Assembly (NCBI RefSeq): GCF_000019225.1
Contig: NC_010995.1
Coordinates: 2,922,501 to 2,986,500, forward strand
Source: Cellvibrio japonicus Ueda107
Lineage (GTDB): Bacteria > Pseudomonadota > Gammaproteobacteria > Pseudomonadales > Cellvibrionaceae
Reading direction: 5' to 3'
DNA: 64,000 bases
The notes under the pieces are model-generated. The model was given only the letters and a program-made list of their open reading frames with translations. It was not told where the DNA came from and did not search any database. Below, one piece after another: positions 30,008 to 39,613 of this stretch. Numbering within the stretch: position 1 is the stretch's first letter; each line of letters opens with the position of its first letter. Made by a program: the position numbers and the translations under genes.

Positions 30008-31936
30008 TTATTCGGCAGAAAAAACTCTGCCTCGACGCGCTATATCGGCGGTCAAGTGCGCGATGAAAGCATCAAGGGGCATCACACCAAGATCCTTGCC
30101 GTCGCGAGTGCGCACTGCAAGTGATTGATTTTCAACCTCTTTATCGCCAACGACGAGCAGGTAAGGCACCCGCTGGATGGTGTGCTCGCGGATTTTAAAG
30201 CCGATCTTCTCGTTTCTCAAGTCCGCAATCACTCTAATGCCCTGTTCACGCAAGGCTTTTTCCACCCGTTTGACGTATTCCGCCTGGCTATCGGTGATAT
30301 TAGCCACCACGACCTGCACCGGTGACAGCCATACCGGGAAGGAGCCTTCGTAGTGTTCGATCAGGATACCCAGGAAGCGCTCGAAGGAGCCCAGGATGGC
30401 GCGGTGCAGCATCACCGGGCGCTTGCGCACGTTATCGTCAGCGACATATTCGGCATCCAGGCGCTCGGGTAACACATAGTCCAATTGGATGGTGCCACAC
30501 TGCCATGAGCGACCTAGGGCGTCCTTGATTTGGTATTCGATTTTGGGGCCATAGAAAGCGCCTTCGCCGGGCAGTTCTTCCCATTCCAAACCGGCGGCGC
30601 GCAGGGCAGTGCGCAGCCCCTCTTCCGCCTTGTTCCAGGTTTCCAGGCTGCCGGCGTATTTTTCCGGGCGCAGGGAGAGCTTGACGGCAATGTCGGTAAA
30701 ACCGAAGTCGTCGTACACGCTTTTCAGCATTTGGTTAAACGCGGCCACTTCTGCCACTACCTGGTCTTCAGTACAGAAGATGTGGGCATCGTCCTGTACA
30801 AAGCCGCGCACGCGCATAATGCCGTGCAGTGCGCCCGAGGCTTCGTTGCGGTGACAGGAGCCAAACTCCGCCAGGCGCAGCGGCAGGTCTTTGTGGGAGC
30901 GCAGGCCGTGATTGAATATTTGCACATGGCCGGGGCAGTTCATCGGCTTAACCGCGAAATCGCGCTTTTCCGATTCGGTGGTGAACATGTTCTCGCGGTA
31001 GTTTTCCCAGTGGCCGGATTTTTCCCAGAGCACGCGATCCATAATCAGCGGTGTGCGCACCTCCTGGTAACCCCAGTCATTTTGCTTGGCGCGCATGTAC
31101 TGCTCGATCTGCTGCCATAAGGTCCAGCCTTTGGGGTGCCAGAACACCATGCCGGGCGCTTCATCTTGCAGGTGGAAGAGGTCGAATTTTTTGGCCAGCT
31201 TGCGGTGATCGCGCTTGGCCGCCTCCTCCAGCAGGTTCAAATAGGCTTTGAGCTGCTTGGCATCGGCAAAGGCAGTGCCGTAGATGCGCTGCAGCATTTT
31301 GTTGTTGGAATCGCCGCGCCAGTAGGCACCGGATACCCGCATCAACTTAAAGTTGAGGCAGAAGCGCATATTGGGCACATGGGGGCCGCGACACATGTCG
31401 ATATATTCTTCGTGGTGATAGAGGCCGGGCTGGTCGCTCTGGGGAATATCGCGCTCAAGGATTTCCAGCTTGTAGGATTCACCGCGCGCGGCGAACACAG
31501 CGTGGGCCTCCTGCCAGCTCACCTTCTTTTTCACCACGTCGTATTCGGTTTTGGCCAACTCCAGCATGCGCGCTTCCAGTGCCGCGATGTCCTCGTCGGT
31601 GAGTTTATGCTCCAGGTCTACGTCGTAATAAAAGCCGTTATCGATGGTGGGGCCAATGGCCATTTTCACATCGGGATACAGCTGTTTAATGGCGTGGCCG
31701 AGCAGGTGCGCACAGGAGTGGCGGATGATTTCCAGTCCGTCATCGTCTTTGGGAGTAAAGATCACCAGGTTGGCGTCTTCGCTGATCAGGTCATGGGCGT
31801 CCACGCGCTGGCCGTTGACACGGCCACCCAGGGTAGCCTTGGCTAAGCCTGGGCCAATAGAGGCAGCGACTTCGTACACAGAGACGGGTTTATCAAACGA
31901 GCGTTGGGAACCATCGGGGAGGGTAATAACAGGCAT
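30008..31936 (-). CDS. thrS: Threonine--tRNA ligase
   Basis: A 642-residue class II synthetase of normal length. The N-terminal TGS domain (about residues 1-61) is followed by the N2 editing domain, where the HSCAHLLGHA motif removes mischarged Ser-tRNA-Thr. The catalytic core has MNCPGHVQIF (a zinc-ligand Cys), RNEASGALHGIMRVRGFVQD (motif 2) and a motif 3 near HRAILGSFERFLGILIEHYEG. The anticodon-binding domain is C-terminal. AAGGA lies six bases before the ATG. Just upstream is a leader with tRNA-Thr-like hairpins, so translation is probably repressed by ThrS itself. Confidence 0.98.
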   Translation of the reverse strand: MPVITLPDGSQRSFDKPVSVYEVAASIGPGLAKATLGGRVNGQRVDAHDLISEDANLVIFTPKDDDGLEIIRHSCAHLLGHAIKQLYPDVKMAIGPTIDNGFYYDVDLEHKLTDEDIAALEARMLELAKTEYDVVKKKVSWQEAHAVFAARGESYKLEILERDIPQSDQPGLYHHEEYIDMCRGPHVPNMRFCLNFKLMRVSGAYWRGDSNNKMLQRIYGTAFADAKQLKAYLNLLEEAAKRDHRKLAKKFDLFHLQDEAPGMVFWHPKGWTLWQQIEQYMRAKQNDWGYQEVRTPLIMDRVLWEKSGHWENYRENMFTTESEKRDFAVKPMNCPGHVQIFNHGLRSHKDLPLRLAEFGSCHRNEASGALHGIMRVRGFVQDDAHIFCTEDQVVAEVAAFNQMLKSVYDDFGFTDIAVKLSLRPEKYAGSLETWNKAEEGLRTALRAAGLEWEELPGEGAFYGPKIEYQIKDALGRSWQCGTIQLDYVLPERLDAEYVADDNVRKRPVMLHRAILGSFERFLGILIEHYEGSFPVWLSPVQVVVANITDSQAEYVKRVEKALREQGIRVIADLRNEKIGFKIREHTIQRVPYLLVVGDKEVENQSLAVRTRDGKDLGVMPLDAFIAHLTADIARRGRVFSAE

Positions 31937-31954
31937 TTTCGATCCTTTTCAGTG

Positions 31955-31975
31955 GTGACCCCTACCAAAGGTCAC
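31955..31975 (-). promoter_or_regulatory. thrS operator hairpin mimicking the tRNA-Thr(GGU) anticodon arm
   Basis: In the mRNA a seven-base-pair stem (GUGACCU/GGGUCAC, including one U-G) closes a seven-base loop UUGGUAG. In tRNA numbering this is U33, GGU at 34-36 and A37, close to the tRNA-Thr(GGU) loop. It ends 18 bases before the AUG, just upstream of the Shine-Dalgarno. This matches operator domain 2 of E. coli thrS, which ThrRS binds to block ribosomes. Confidence 0.75.
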
Positions 31976-32006
31976 GTGATAAAAATGGGGCGCAATCAAT
32001 AAAAAA

Positions 32007-32030
32007 GCCCACACCTACGATTGTGCGGGC
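32007..32030 (-). promoter_or_regulatory. Second thrS leader hairpin (loop with CGU), or terminator
   Basis: An eight-base-pair stem (GCCCGCAC/GUGUGGGC with one G-U) closes the loop AAUCGUAG, which contains the U-CGU-A core of tRNA-Thr(CGU). It begins at the predicted transcript start and is joined to the GGU hairpin by a U-rich linker of about 31 bases. The layout fits domains 4-3-2 of the E. coli thrS operator. The U6 run after it also makes it look like a terminator of the upstream gene; the position of the promoter favours the operator reading. Confidence 0.55.
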
Positions 32031-32035
32031 CGGCG

Positions 32036-32065
32036 AGTATAGTGGAGCGAAGGAAATGGAGGCAA
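32036..32065 (-). promoter_or_regulatory. thrS promoter
   Basis: Minus strand: -35 TTGCCT (32065-32060), 18-base spacer, -10 TATACT (32041-32036). Transcription would begin near 32029, at the base of the first leader hairpin. An inverted repeat GGAGG-TTG-CCTCC (32058-32070) overlaps the -35 box. Confidence 0.6.
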
Positions 32066-32137
32066 CCTCCAAATAGCCATCAATCCCCCAGGCCAGTGGT
32101 CCAGGTGTATTATTGAGGTAGCAGGTTACCCGGTGTG

Positions 32138-34777
32138 TTAATACACATCGCGTTTATAGCGATTACTCTCGATCAATTGCTGGAGTTCATTTTCACCCAG
32201 GATGTCCTGCAGTGCCTGGTGAACCCCTGCCCCCATGGCCATACCGCCACACACGTAGATGGCTGCACCACGATCCAGCCATTCACCGAGTTGCTGTTGC
32301 TTGGTGCGCAAGACATCCTGCACATAGCCTTCGCCATCGCGGGAATAAACCTCATCCAGTTCACTAAGGAATCCGGATTGATGCCAGGCATCCAACTCTT
32401 GCGCAAATAAACGATCCTTGCTGCGCTGGCGCTCGCCAAAGATCAGCCAATTTTGCGCCTGGTCCTTGAGGTAGCGCTGATGTAAATGCGAACGCAAACC
32501 CGCAATACCAGTACCGGCCCCTATCAGGATAACGGGCACCGACTGCTCCGGTGCATGGAACGATGGATTGTTGCGAATACGTGCGCTGATAGATTGCTGC
32601 TCGTCCGCAAACGCCGTCAGCCAACCCGAACCCAAGCCCAACTCACCCTGTGCATTAAATGCCTGGCGCACCACCAGATCGACTATGCCATCCGTCGGCA
32701 GCGAAGCAATGGAATATTCGCGATGAGGTAAAGGCTGCAATCCTTCCACCAAAGAGGATAAATCTTGCTCACGCAGTTGATGCAACTCAGGCAATACCGA
32801 TTTTGCCAACCAATCGGCAAGTGGAACCCCTTGTACCCGGGTATCACCGGAAACTCCCGCCGCATTGAGCAAGGCTCTGACTGTGGCAGGGTTGTGTTGT
32901 GGTTTTATTTCCAGGATGTCGCCCGCCAGCCAGGGCGTATTACCCGGCCGTGGAGGTTGCAGGCTTACGCGGTAGACAGGAGCCCCCAGGCTATCCGGGT
33001 TGAGCAGTTGGCGAGATTGCAAGCGCCAGGCCTCATATTCCGGTGCAGCCCAGGCCGTCACCTGGGTGACACCACTTAATTGGGCAATCTGCTGCTGCCA
33101 CTGCTGGATAGTGTGGGGATCACCATTATCCACATTAATGCGCGCAAATAACGGCTGGGCACCGCTGGCCAGTAACCATTGCTCGACCTGAGCGGCAAAG
33201 GCGCAATAATCGATATAACGCTTATCACCCAGTCCCAACACGGCAAACTGCAACCTTGATAAAGACAAGGGGGTTTTAAGGAACTTGCGTACAAAACCGC
33301 GCGCGGCATCCGGCGCTTCACCTTCGCCAAAAGTCGACAACAGGAACAACATTTTGGGTGCAGTTTCAAGGGTGGATTTATCCAGCGCGGCAATGTTTTT
33401 CACACTGGCTTTAATGCCACCGGATTGCAAAATCGTAGCGGTGTTCCAGGCTAATTGCTCGGCAGTACCTGTCTGGCTGCCATAGACAACCCAATAATCG
33501 GCATCGGTATGCAAACTGGCCACCGCAGCAGCTGATTGCCTGCTGTGCTTTTTCTTCCGGCGACGATCGAAATACAACAGGAAGCCGGTAATCGTAAACA
33601 GCGGCATCAACAGCGAGGCAATCATATTCACGATAATGCCGGGTGTACCGAACCACTCGCCGGTGTGCAATTCGTACAACCCCTGGTAAATACGTTTACC
33701 TAAGGGTTCCAGGGGTTGATAAGGTTGGTCGGCAACGATTTCACCCGAACGGGGATTGATGCTCATCGAGCTGCGCTGGCGATCATTCACGGCATCCGGC
33801 GTTACATAATTGACCACCACCGGATCCACGGGGGAGCGCGGCAAGCTCAAAGCAGCAAATTTAAAATTGCCCTCTGCCTTGCTTGAGAATACCGCCCAGG
33901 CCTGGTCGATCTGCACACTGGGCATCTCATGCGCTGTACTCTCGGAGCGCCCACCCATTCGCCCTTCCGGCCTTGCACGATCACCTTGCCTTGCCCGATC
34001 ACCTCCGCGCTCGGCCTGCCCGGCTCGCTCACCCTGGCCACCGAAACCACCAGGGCCACCCGGCCCGCGACGCTCTTCCATAGGTTCACCGGTTAATAAC
34101 TGGGATAAACCGCTTTTATACCAGGAATAAGACCAGGACAAGCCGGTTAAGGCCAGCAGCAAATACACAACCAATACCCAGGTACCCATCACCGAGTGCA
34201 GCGCCCAATAAAAATTGCGGCCTTTTAAACTGAAATCGATACGGAACCAGTTGCGCCAATTGAGCGGGCGGCGCGGCCAGCGCAAATACAAACCGGATAA
34301 TGCAAAAAATACCAGGGCCAGGGCGCTAAATCCGGTAATTTGCCGCCCCCAGTTAGTTGCGCCCTGTTCAGAGGGAATTAATAACCAGCGGTGCAGCGAA
34401 CGCACCGTACGGAAAAATTGTTCGCCGCGGATTTTGCCCAGCAGCTCACCGCTGTAGGGATTGACATAAATAGCCTCACCGCGACGCTCGCCCGGTGCGG
34501 GCATTACGCGAATCAAGGCGCTGCGCTCCAGATCGGGCCAGAGGGTAATTTGCTCGACCCGGTTATCCGGGCGCTGGGCATGGAAGCGCTCAATGATAGC
34601 GTCTGGCCCCAAGCGCTCCCCAACGGCATCAACGCGCACAATATCCGGGCTAATTATCTCCATGATCGGCCGCTCAAAACTCATCATGGCCCCGGTAATG
34701 CCGACTACCGCCAATACCACACCCGCTGTAATCCCCAGGAACCAATGCACCTGGAATAACCCGTTTCGTACGCCCAT
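32138..34777 (-). CDS. PepSY membrane protein fused to flavodoxin-FAD/NADPH reductase
   Basis: An 879-residue inner-membrane flavoprotein. Four membrane helices (about 13-34, 148-166, 193-217, 378-403) make a PepSY-TM module with two large periplasmic loops. After a basic RRRKKKH cytoplasmic turn come a flavodoxin domain (about 427-570, FMN loop GSQTGTAEQ) and a ferredoxin-NADP reductase-like half. The latter has FAD site HREYSIASLP (about 675), NADPH site LIGAGTGIAGLRSH and YVCGGMAMGAGVHQAL, and the end YKRDVY. Electrons should pass NADPH-FAD-FMN-membrane to a periplasmic acceptor, probably ferric chelates. Residues 233-285 form a Gly/Arg/Glu/Pro-rich disordered insert on the periplasmic side. 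It is the last gene of the iron locus and a paralogue of the gene at 39702-41267. Confidence 0.88.
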   Translation of the reverse strand: MGVRNGLFQVHWFLGITAGVVLAVVGITGAMMSFERPIMEIISPDIVRVDAVGERLGPDAIIERFHAQRPDNRVEQITLWPDLERSALIRVMPAPGERRGEAIYVNPYSGELLGKIRGEQFFRTVRSLHRWLLIPSEQGATNWGRQITGFSALALVFFALSGLYLRWPRRPLNWRNWFRIDFSLKGRNFYWALHSVMGTWVLVVYLLLALTGLSWSYSWYKSGLSQLLTGEPMEERRGPGGPGGFGGQGERAGQAERGGDRARQGDRARPEGRMGGRSESTAHEMPSVQIDQAWAVFSSKAEGNFKFAALSLPRSPVDPVVVNYVTPDAVNDRQRSSMSINPRSGEIVADQPYQPLEPLGKRIYQGLYELHTGEWFGTPGIIVNMIASLLMPLFTITGFLLYFDRRRKKKHSRQSAAAVASLHTDADYWVVYGSQTGTAEQLAWNTATILQSGGIKASVKNIAALDKSTLETAPKMLFLLSTFGEGEAPDAARGFVRKFLKTPLSLSRLQFAVLGLGDKRYIDYCAFAAQVEQWLLASGAQPLFARINVDNGDPHTIQQWQQQIAQLSGVTQVTAWAAPEYEAWRLQSRQLLNPDSLGAPVYRVSLQPPRPGNTPWLAGDILEIKPQHNPATVRALLNAAGVSGDTRVQGVPLADWLAKSVLPELHQLREQDLSSLVEGLQPLPHREYSIASLPTDGIVDLVVRQAFNAQGELGLGSGWLTAFADEQQSISARIRNNPSFHAPEQSVPVILIGAGTGIAGLRSHLHQRYLKDQAQNWLIFGERQRSKDRLFAQELDAWHQSGFLSELDEVYSRDGEGYVQDVLRTKQQQLGEWLDRGAAIYVCGGMAMGAGVHQALQDILGENELQQLIESNRYKRDVY

Positions 34778-34861
34778 TCTCTATCTAACTCTTCTTGATG
34801 TTGTCTTGATGTTGCTGCAGCCTCCCTGCCCCCAAATCCATAACATAAATGACTGAAAAAA

Positions 34862-36259
34862 TTATTCACCGGTGGCTAACTGCCAACCACCTCCCAGGGC
34901 TTTATAAACATCCACAGCAGCCGTCAGGCGCGCCTGGTGCTGTTGCACCAGGGCATCCTGAGCCTGGAACAGGGTGCGCTGGGCACTCAGTAGCGATAAC
35001 AAGTCGTCGCTGCCCTCGCGATAACGCGCTTCGGTTAAACGCAAACTGCGCTCGGCCTGGGCCGTTATCTCGGTTTGCTGTTCTTCCTGCTGGCGGGTGT
35101 TATCTGCACTGGCCAGTGCAATATCCACCTCTTGCAGGGCGGTGAGTATAGCTTTGTGGTATTGCAACAGCAGCTCGGCACGCCTCGCTTCGCTATAGCC
35201 TTTTTGATTCAGCAAACGCCCGCCGCTAAACAGGGTTTGCGCCAATGACAGGCTCCAGTTGGATGCCTGGGTTGCCGGGTTGAGTGAAAACAGCTCGCTG
35301 GCACTGCGCCCGATACCGGCACTTAAATTCAACGAGGGAAAAAGTGCGGCGCGGGCAGCGACCAGGTTGGCATCAGCAGCCAGCAGGCTGGCTTCGCTCG
35401 CTGCAAGGTCGGGGCGACGCAGTATCAATTGCGCCGGGGTACCGGGAGTAATCTCAGGCACCGTCATCGCGCTGATTGGCTCCTCTGCCAAGACAAATTC
35501 CTGCGGTGTTTTGCCAACCAGAATCGCCAGGGCTGCACTGGCCTGGCGCGCCTGCAATTGCAAAGGCAACAGGCTGGCCTGCTGGCTTAACAGATTGGTT
35601 TTTTGCTGGGCAACATCGGCCGCTGACGCAGAGCCGTTGCGATACCGGGCATCCACAACACGCATAATACGCTGGGCGATATCGATATTCTTTTGCGCGG
35701 TATCGATACGCTCGCGCAGGGCCAACCACTGGAACCAACCGCTGGCAATCGCCGCGCGCAAGCTGAGTTGGGCAGCGTCCTGGTCGTAGCGTGTTGCGTT
35801 GTAACTCGCGCGCGCCGCGCGCCGCTCGGCCGCAACACCGCCCCAGAGATCGACTTCATAACTGATACGCACATCCAGGCTGCTGGACTCGGTGCGGCTC
35901 ACCACCCCATCCGGTGCTTCACTGCGTCGCCTCCCGCTCGATGCCGATAAGTCCAGGCTGGGAAACCAACTGGCATTGGCAATGTTCAATTGGTATTCCG
36001 CCTGGCGCACACGCTCACGGGTAATCAGCAAATCCGGGCTTTGCTGGTCAGCCATGTCCAGCAATTGATTTAAGGCCGGCGCATTGAACGCTTGCCACCA
36101 CTGCGGATCCATGGATTCGTCAGCGGCTACACCTGTTGCGAATTGTGCCGGGTAATTGATAACCGGTTGGGTGGGCAATGCAGTATGGGTACAAGCGGAT
36201 AGGAACCCCATTGCTACAACCAGGGTCAACATGGGTTTTACAGGTTTCGCTAGCATCAT
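34862..36259 (-). CDS. NodT-family outer-membrane efflux lipoprotein (TolC-like)
   Basis: A 465-residue OEP-family channel. I chose the ATG at 36259 (MMLAKPVKPML..) because GGAG lies seven bases upstream and the N-terminus becomes a lipoprotein signal with lipobox LSAC. The longer reading frame runs back into macB. Two OEP repeats of long alpha-helical hairpins follow. The start is four bases after the macB-like stop, so the two are coupled. It completes a tripartite pump with the two upstream genes, as OpmQ does with PvdRT in Pseudomonas. The specific substrate is inferred only from the locus. Confidence 0.9.
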   Translation of the reverse strand: MMLAKPVKPMLTLVVAMGFLSACTHTALPTQPVINYPAQFATGVAADESMDPQWWQAFNAPALNQLLDMADQQSPDLLITRERVRQAEYQLNIANASWFPSLDLSASSGRRRSEAPDGVVSRTESSSLDVRISYEVDLWGGVAAERRAARASYNATRYDQDAAQLSLRAAIASGWFQWLALRERIDTAQKNIDIAQRIMRVVDARYRNGSASAADVAQQKTNLLSQQASLLPLQLQARQASAALAILVGKTPQEFVLAEEPISAMTVPEITPGTPAQLILRRPDLAASEASLLAADANLVAARAALFPSLNLSAGIGRSASELFSLNPATQASNWSLSLAQTLFSGGRLLNQKGYSEARRAELLLQYHKAILTALQEVDIALASADNTRQQEEQQTEITAQAERSLRLTEARYREGSDDLLSLLSAQRTLFQAQDALVQQHQARLTAAVDVYKALGGGWQLATGE

Positions 36260-36263
36260 CAAC

Positions 36264-38198
36264 TTACTCCGTAGCCAGTGCGGCAACCGGGTCCAGGCGC
36301 GCCGCTGTGCGCGCTGGCAAATAACCAAACACCAGGCCCGTGCCAAAAGCGCAGGTGAATGCCAACACCACAGGGGCCAGGGAATAGGCCACAGACATCC
36401 CGAAATGGGACACCACGAAGGCGCAGCCCAATCCGAGCAACACGCCGATGATCCCTCCCAAAGCGGATACCGCGAGCGCCTCCAATAGGAACTGCTGCAG
36501 GATATTTACCTGGCGTGCACCCGTCGCCATGCGAATGCCAATTTCACGCGTGCGCTCGGTGACGCTGACCAACATGATATTCATCACACCTATTCCACCA
36601 ACGAGGAGCGAAATAGCGGCGATGGAGCCCAATAAAATGGTCATGGTATTTTGCGTGGCAGAGAGGGTGTCAATTAACGAGGCCATGCTGCGGATTTGGA
36701 AATCTTCCACACCGTGGCGACCCAGCAATAACTGCTTAACCTGGCTCTCCACCGTGGCGATATTGTCTTCGCCGTCGACCGAGATAGTGATATTGCGTAG
36801 CGAGCGGGTACCGATAATACGCAAGCTACCCGTGGTGTAAGGCACAAAGACTTTATCGTCCTGGTCGCGCCCGCCAGGGTCGGCACCGCGTTCACTCATC
36901 ACACCGATTACCTGGAACAGCACATTGTTAATGATCAGGTATTCACCCAATGGACTGCGCTCACCAAACAATTTAGTGGCAACGGTTTTGCCCAATACCG
37001 CGACGGTTGCGTAATTTTTTTCATCGTCTTCGGTAAAAAAAGTCCCTTCCGCCAAGGGCCACTTGCGCGCCATGGGAAAACCGCTGGCAGTGGCACTGAC
37101 TTCGGTGGAATGGTCGAGGTTGCTGTAGCGCAGGGTATAGCTGCCATTGACTTCCGGCAGTGCAGCGGCGATGTGATCCAACTGGCGGATGGCCTCCACA
37201 TCTTCCGGTATCAGGGTGGCAATATCACCGCGTCCGCGCTGGTTAGGCCCACCGGGTAATACCAGCAACAGGTTGCTCCCCATGGAGCTGATGCTATCAA
37301 CAACGGATTTTTTGGCACCATCACCAATGGCAAGCATGGTAATGACCGATGCCACACCGATCACAATCCCCAGCAGGGTAAGTGCCGTGCGGAACAAGTT
37401 GTGGTGCAGCGAGCGCCAGGCGGTTTTAGCCGCTTCACGCAAATCACTGGCAAAGCTCGATTCACCACCGTGCAAGGGCACAGGCTTATCCTGGGTGTGC
37501 CTGGGCATTGGGCCGGGATCAGCAATCACCCGGCCATCGCGAATTTCGATCAAACGCTGCGCATGTTGGGCCACTTCAGCGTCATGGGTAATGAGAATAA
37601 TGGTGTGCCCCTGGGTCGATAATTCTTTCAACAGGCGCATTACCTCGCGCCCACTGTGGCTATCCAACGCACCGGTAGGCTCATCGGCGAGAATAATCTG
37701 GCCGCCGTTCATTAAGGCACGGGCAATGGATACCCGCTGTTGCTGGCCACCGGATAATTGGCTGGGACGATGATGCATACGCTCGGCCAGGCCCAGCGAT
37801 GACAACAACTCGGCTGCACGCGCCTGGCGTTGCCCAGGTGCCATGCCGGAATAAACTGCCGGCATTTCCACATTCTCACTCGCTGTCGAGCCGGCCAGGA
37901 GGTTGTAGCTTTGGAACACAAAACCAAAAGCTTCACGACGCAGGCGTGCCAAATCATCCTGGGACAGTTGCGCTACGTCCTGGCCGGCAAAGTCGTATCG
38001 GCCAGAGGTAGGTTTATCCAGGCAACCGAGGATATTCATCAGGGTGGATTTACCCGAGCCCGATTGCCCCATAATGGCAACAAACTCACCAGGGTAAATA
38101 TCCAGATCAATACCGTGGAGTACTTCTACTGCCAACTCACCGTTATAAAAGGTTTTGGTCACCCCGGAGAGTCGGATAAGGGGATGGATGTCAGACAT
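36264..38198 (-). CDS. macB: MacB-type ABC exporter (ATP-binding and permease)
   Basis: A 644-residue fusion typical of MacB/PvdT. The N-terminal ATPase has Walker A GQSGSGKST (about 44), signature LSGGQQQRVSIARAL and Walker B IILADEPTGALD. The first membrane helix (about 265-290) leads to a large periplasmic domain (about 295-520), and three C-terminal helices end the FtsX-like permease. It works as a mechanotransmitter that drives substrate from the periplasm through an adaptor and TolC-type channel. Its ATG overlaps the stop of the adaptor gene (TAATG). In this locus it may expel a siderophore; a macrolide or peptide role is the alternative. Confidence 0.93.
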   Translation of the reverse strand: MSDIHPLIRLSGVTKTFYNGELAVEVLHGIDLDIYPGEFVAIMGQSGSGKSTLMNILGCLDKPTSGRYDFAGQDVAQLSQDDLARLRREAFGFVFQSYNLLAGSTASENVEMPAVYSGMAPGQRQARAAELLSSLGLAERMHHRPSQLSGGQQQRVSIARALMNGGQIILADEPTGALDSHSGREVMRLLKELSTQGHTIILITHDAEVAQHAQRLIEIRDGRVIADPGPMPRHTQDKPVPLHGGESSFASDLREAAKTAWRSLHHNLFRTALTLLGIVIGVASVITMLAIGDGAKKSVVDSISSMGSNLLLVLPGGPNQRGRGDIATLIPEDVEAIRQLDHIAAALPEVNGSYTLRYSNLDHSTEVSATASGFPMARKWPLAEGTFFTEDDEKNYATVAVLGKTVATKLFGERSPLGEYLIINNVLFQVIGVMSERGADPGGRDQDDKVFVPYTTGSLRIIGTRSLRNITISVDGEDNIATVESQVKQLLLGRHGVEDFQIRSMASLIDTLSATQNTMTILLGSIAAISLLVGGIGVMNIMLVSVTERTREIGIRMATGARQVNILQQFLLEALAVSALGGIIGVLLGLGCAFVVSHFGMSVAYSLAPVVLAFTCAFGTGLVFGYLPARTAARLDPVAALATE

Positions 38199-39574
38199 TA
38201 GCGAAGCATCCTTGGGCCGCCAAAACCGGGGCCTGCCTGGTTGCTTCGCGCCGCTTGCTGGCTGGTACTGCGCTGGCCAGCGATAACCTCTTCACCCTCG
38301 CTCAGACCTTCGAGAATTTCGGCCTGGACACGGTTGCTAACCCCGACACGAACGCGCCGCTCTTCAATATCGCCTTTGGCGTTAATCACTTTCACCATCG
38401 CCGGACGACCGGCCGGACGCTCACCCGATCCGGCTTCACGCGGGCGGCGCTCGCGGTTGGCGGCATCGCGCCGATCACCGCTGCCATCCCCTGCCCTTGC
38501 AGTCTCCGCCGCGATACTGCTGTTACCGCCTGTACCGCCTGCAGTATCCGGCCGCTCTCCCGGCGGTATTCCTCGTGGCCCTCCTGCCGGTGGCCCGTAG
38601 CTCAATGCTGATACCGGAACCAGCAGCGCATTTTTGGCCTGGGATACGATAAAAAATACCTGGGTACTCATTTGGGTCATGAGTACCCGCTGTTCATTGG
38701 GAACGTTAAACAGGGCGTTATACAACACCACATTGTTCACCACTTCCGGGGTCGGCTGGATCTGCTCCAGCTTGGAATACCAGCGGCGATCCTGCCCACC
38801 CAGGGTGGTGAAATACACCTCCATTCCCTCGCGCAATTTGCTCACATCCGCTTCAGATACCTGGGTCTTTACCGTCATGGTGGACAGGTCAGCCACACGC
38901 ATAATGGTGGGCGCTACCTGGGTGGCGTTGAGTGTTTGGCCCTGGCGTGCATCAATTGTCACCACGGTTCCATCCATAGGCGCATAGATATTGGCGAAAT
39001 TCAGGTTGGCTGCCTCAACTCGCAGGGTCGACTCCTGCTGCTTGATCTGGGCTTCCAGCGCTTTCAATTGCGCACGTGCCGATTTCACACTGGCCTCGGC
39101 TGACTGCAGGGCCTCAGCGGTCGTGGCATCTTCCTTTTGCAGGTTTTGCTGGCGCTGGTACTGGATTTCCGCCAATTGTAATTGAGCCTGGCGATCCAAT
39201 AATTGTGCATTTAAATTAGTCAGCTGCGCACGCGTAGCATCGACCTTGGCCGCATAGACAGTGGCATCTATTTCAGCGAGCAGATCGCCGGCTTTTACTT
39301 CACTACCCACATCAACCAGGAGTTTTTTCAACTGGCCCGACACCTGGGCTCCCACATCCACATAATCGCGCGGCTGCAAGCTACCGGTTGCGGTCACCAG
39401 ATTCTCAAGATCGCCGCGCACCACCGTTTCACGGATATAGTTCGGCTGATCTGCATCACCGGCCCAGAGATACCAGGCTCCTGACACCAATAGCACCACT
39501 GGCACCGACCATAGCAACCAGCGGCCTATGCGCTGACGAGTAATACCCGAAGAAGATTCAATAGAGGAGTTCAT
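38198..39574 (-). CDS. macA: MacA-type periplasmic adaptor (membrane fusion protein)
   Basis: 458 residues from the ATG at 39574 (MNSSIESSSGITRQ); the longer frame adds 30 residues unlike the family. One membrane anchor lies at about 19-38, lipoyl/barrel halves at about 60-100 and 195-230, and an alpha-helical hairpin at about 105-190 docks to the TolC-like channel. Residues 327-391 are a Gly/Arg/Pro/Ala-rich disordered insert placed in the membrane-proximal beta region, which is unusual for MacA. The stop overlaps the macB start. A separate promoter may lie in the 127-base gap upstream. Confidence 0.9.
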   Translation of the reverse strand: MNSSIESSSGITRQRIGRWLLWSVPVVLLVSGAWYLWAGDADQPNYIRETVVRGDLENLVTATGSLQPRDYVDVGAQVSGQLKKLLVDVGSEVKAGDLLAEIDATVYAAKVDATRAQLTNLNAQLLDRQAQLQLAEIQYQRQQNLQKEDATTAEALQSAEASVKSARAQLKALEAQIKQQESTLRVEAANLNFANIYAPMDGTVVTIDARQGQTLNATQVAPTIMRVADLSTMTVKTQVSEADVSKLREGMEVYFTTLGGQDRRWYSKLEQIQPTPEVVNNVVLYNALFNVPNEQRVLMTQMSTQVFFIVSQAKNALLVPVSALSYGPPAGGPRGIPPGERPDTAGGTGGNSSIAAETARAGDGSGDRRDAANRERRPREAGSGERPAGRPAMVKVINAKGDIEERRVRVGVSNRVQAEILEGLSEGEEVIAGQRSTSQQAARSNQAGPGFGGPRMLR

Positions 39575-39613
39575 GCACAACCTGCAAGTCAGGAAAAGGA
39601 ATTCAGAAGCTGA

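Noticed and set aside
30530..31846. Plus-strand frames of up to 236 codons inside thrS
   Set aside because: They are antisense shadows of a certain thrS gene, with no ribosome site.
32001..32030. Simple terminator of the PepSY-reductase gene
   Set aside because: The hairpin lies downstream of a good thrS promoter, and its loop carries a Thr anticodon. I prefer the operator reading, although it may serve both.
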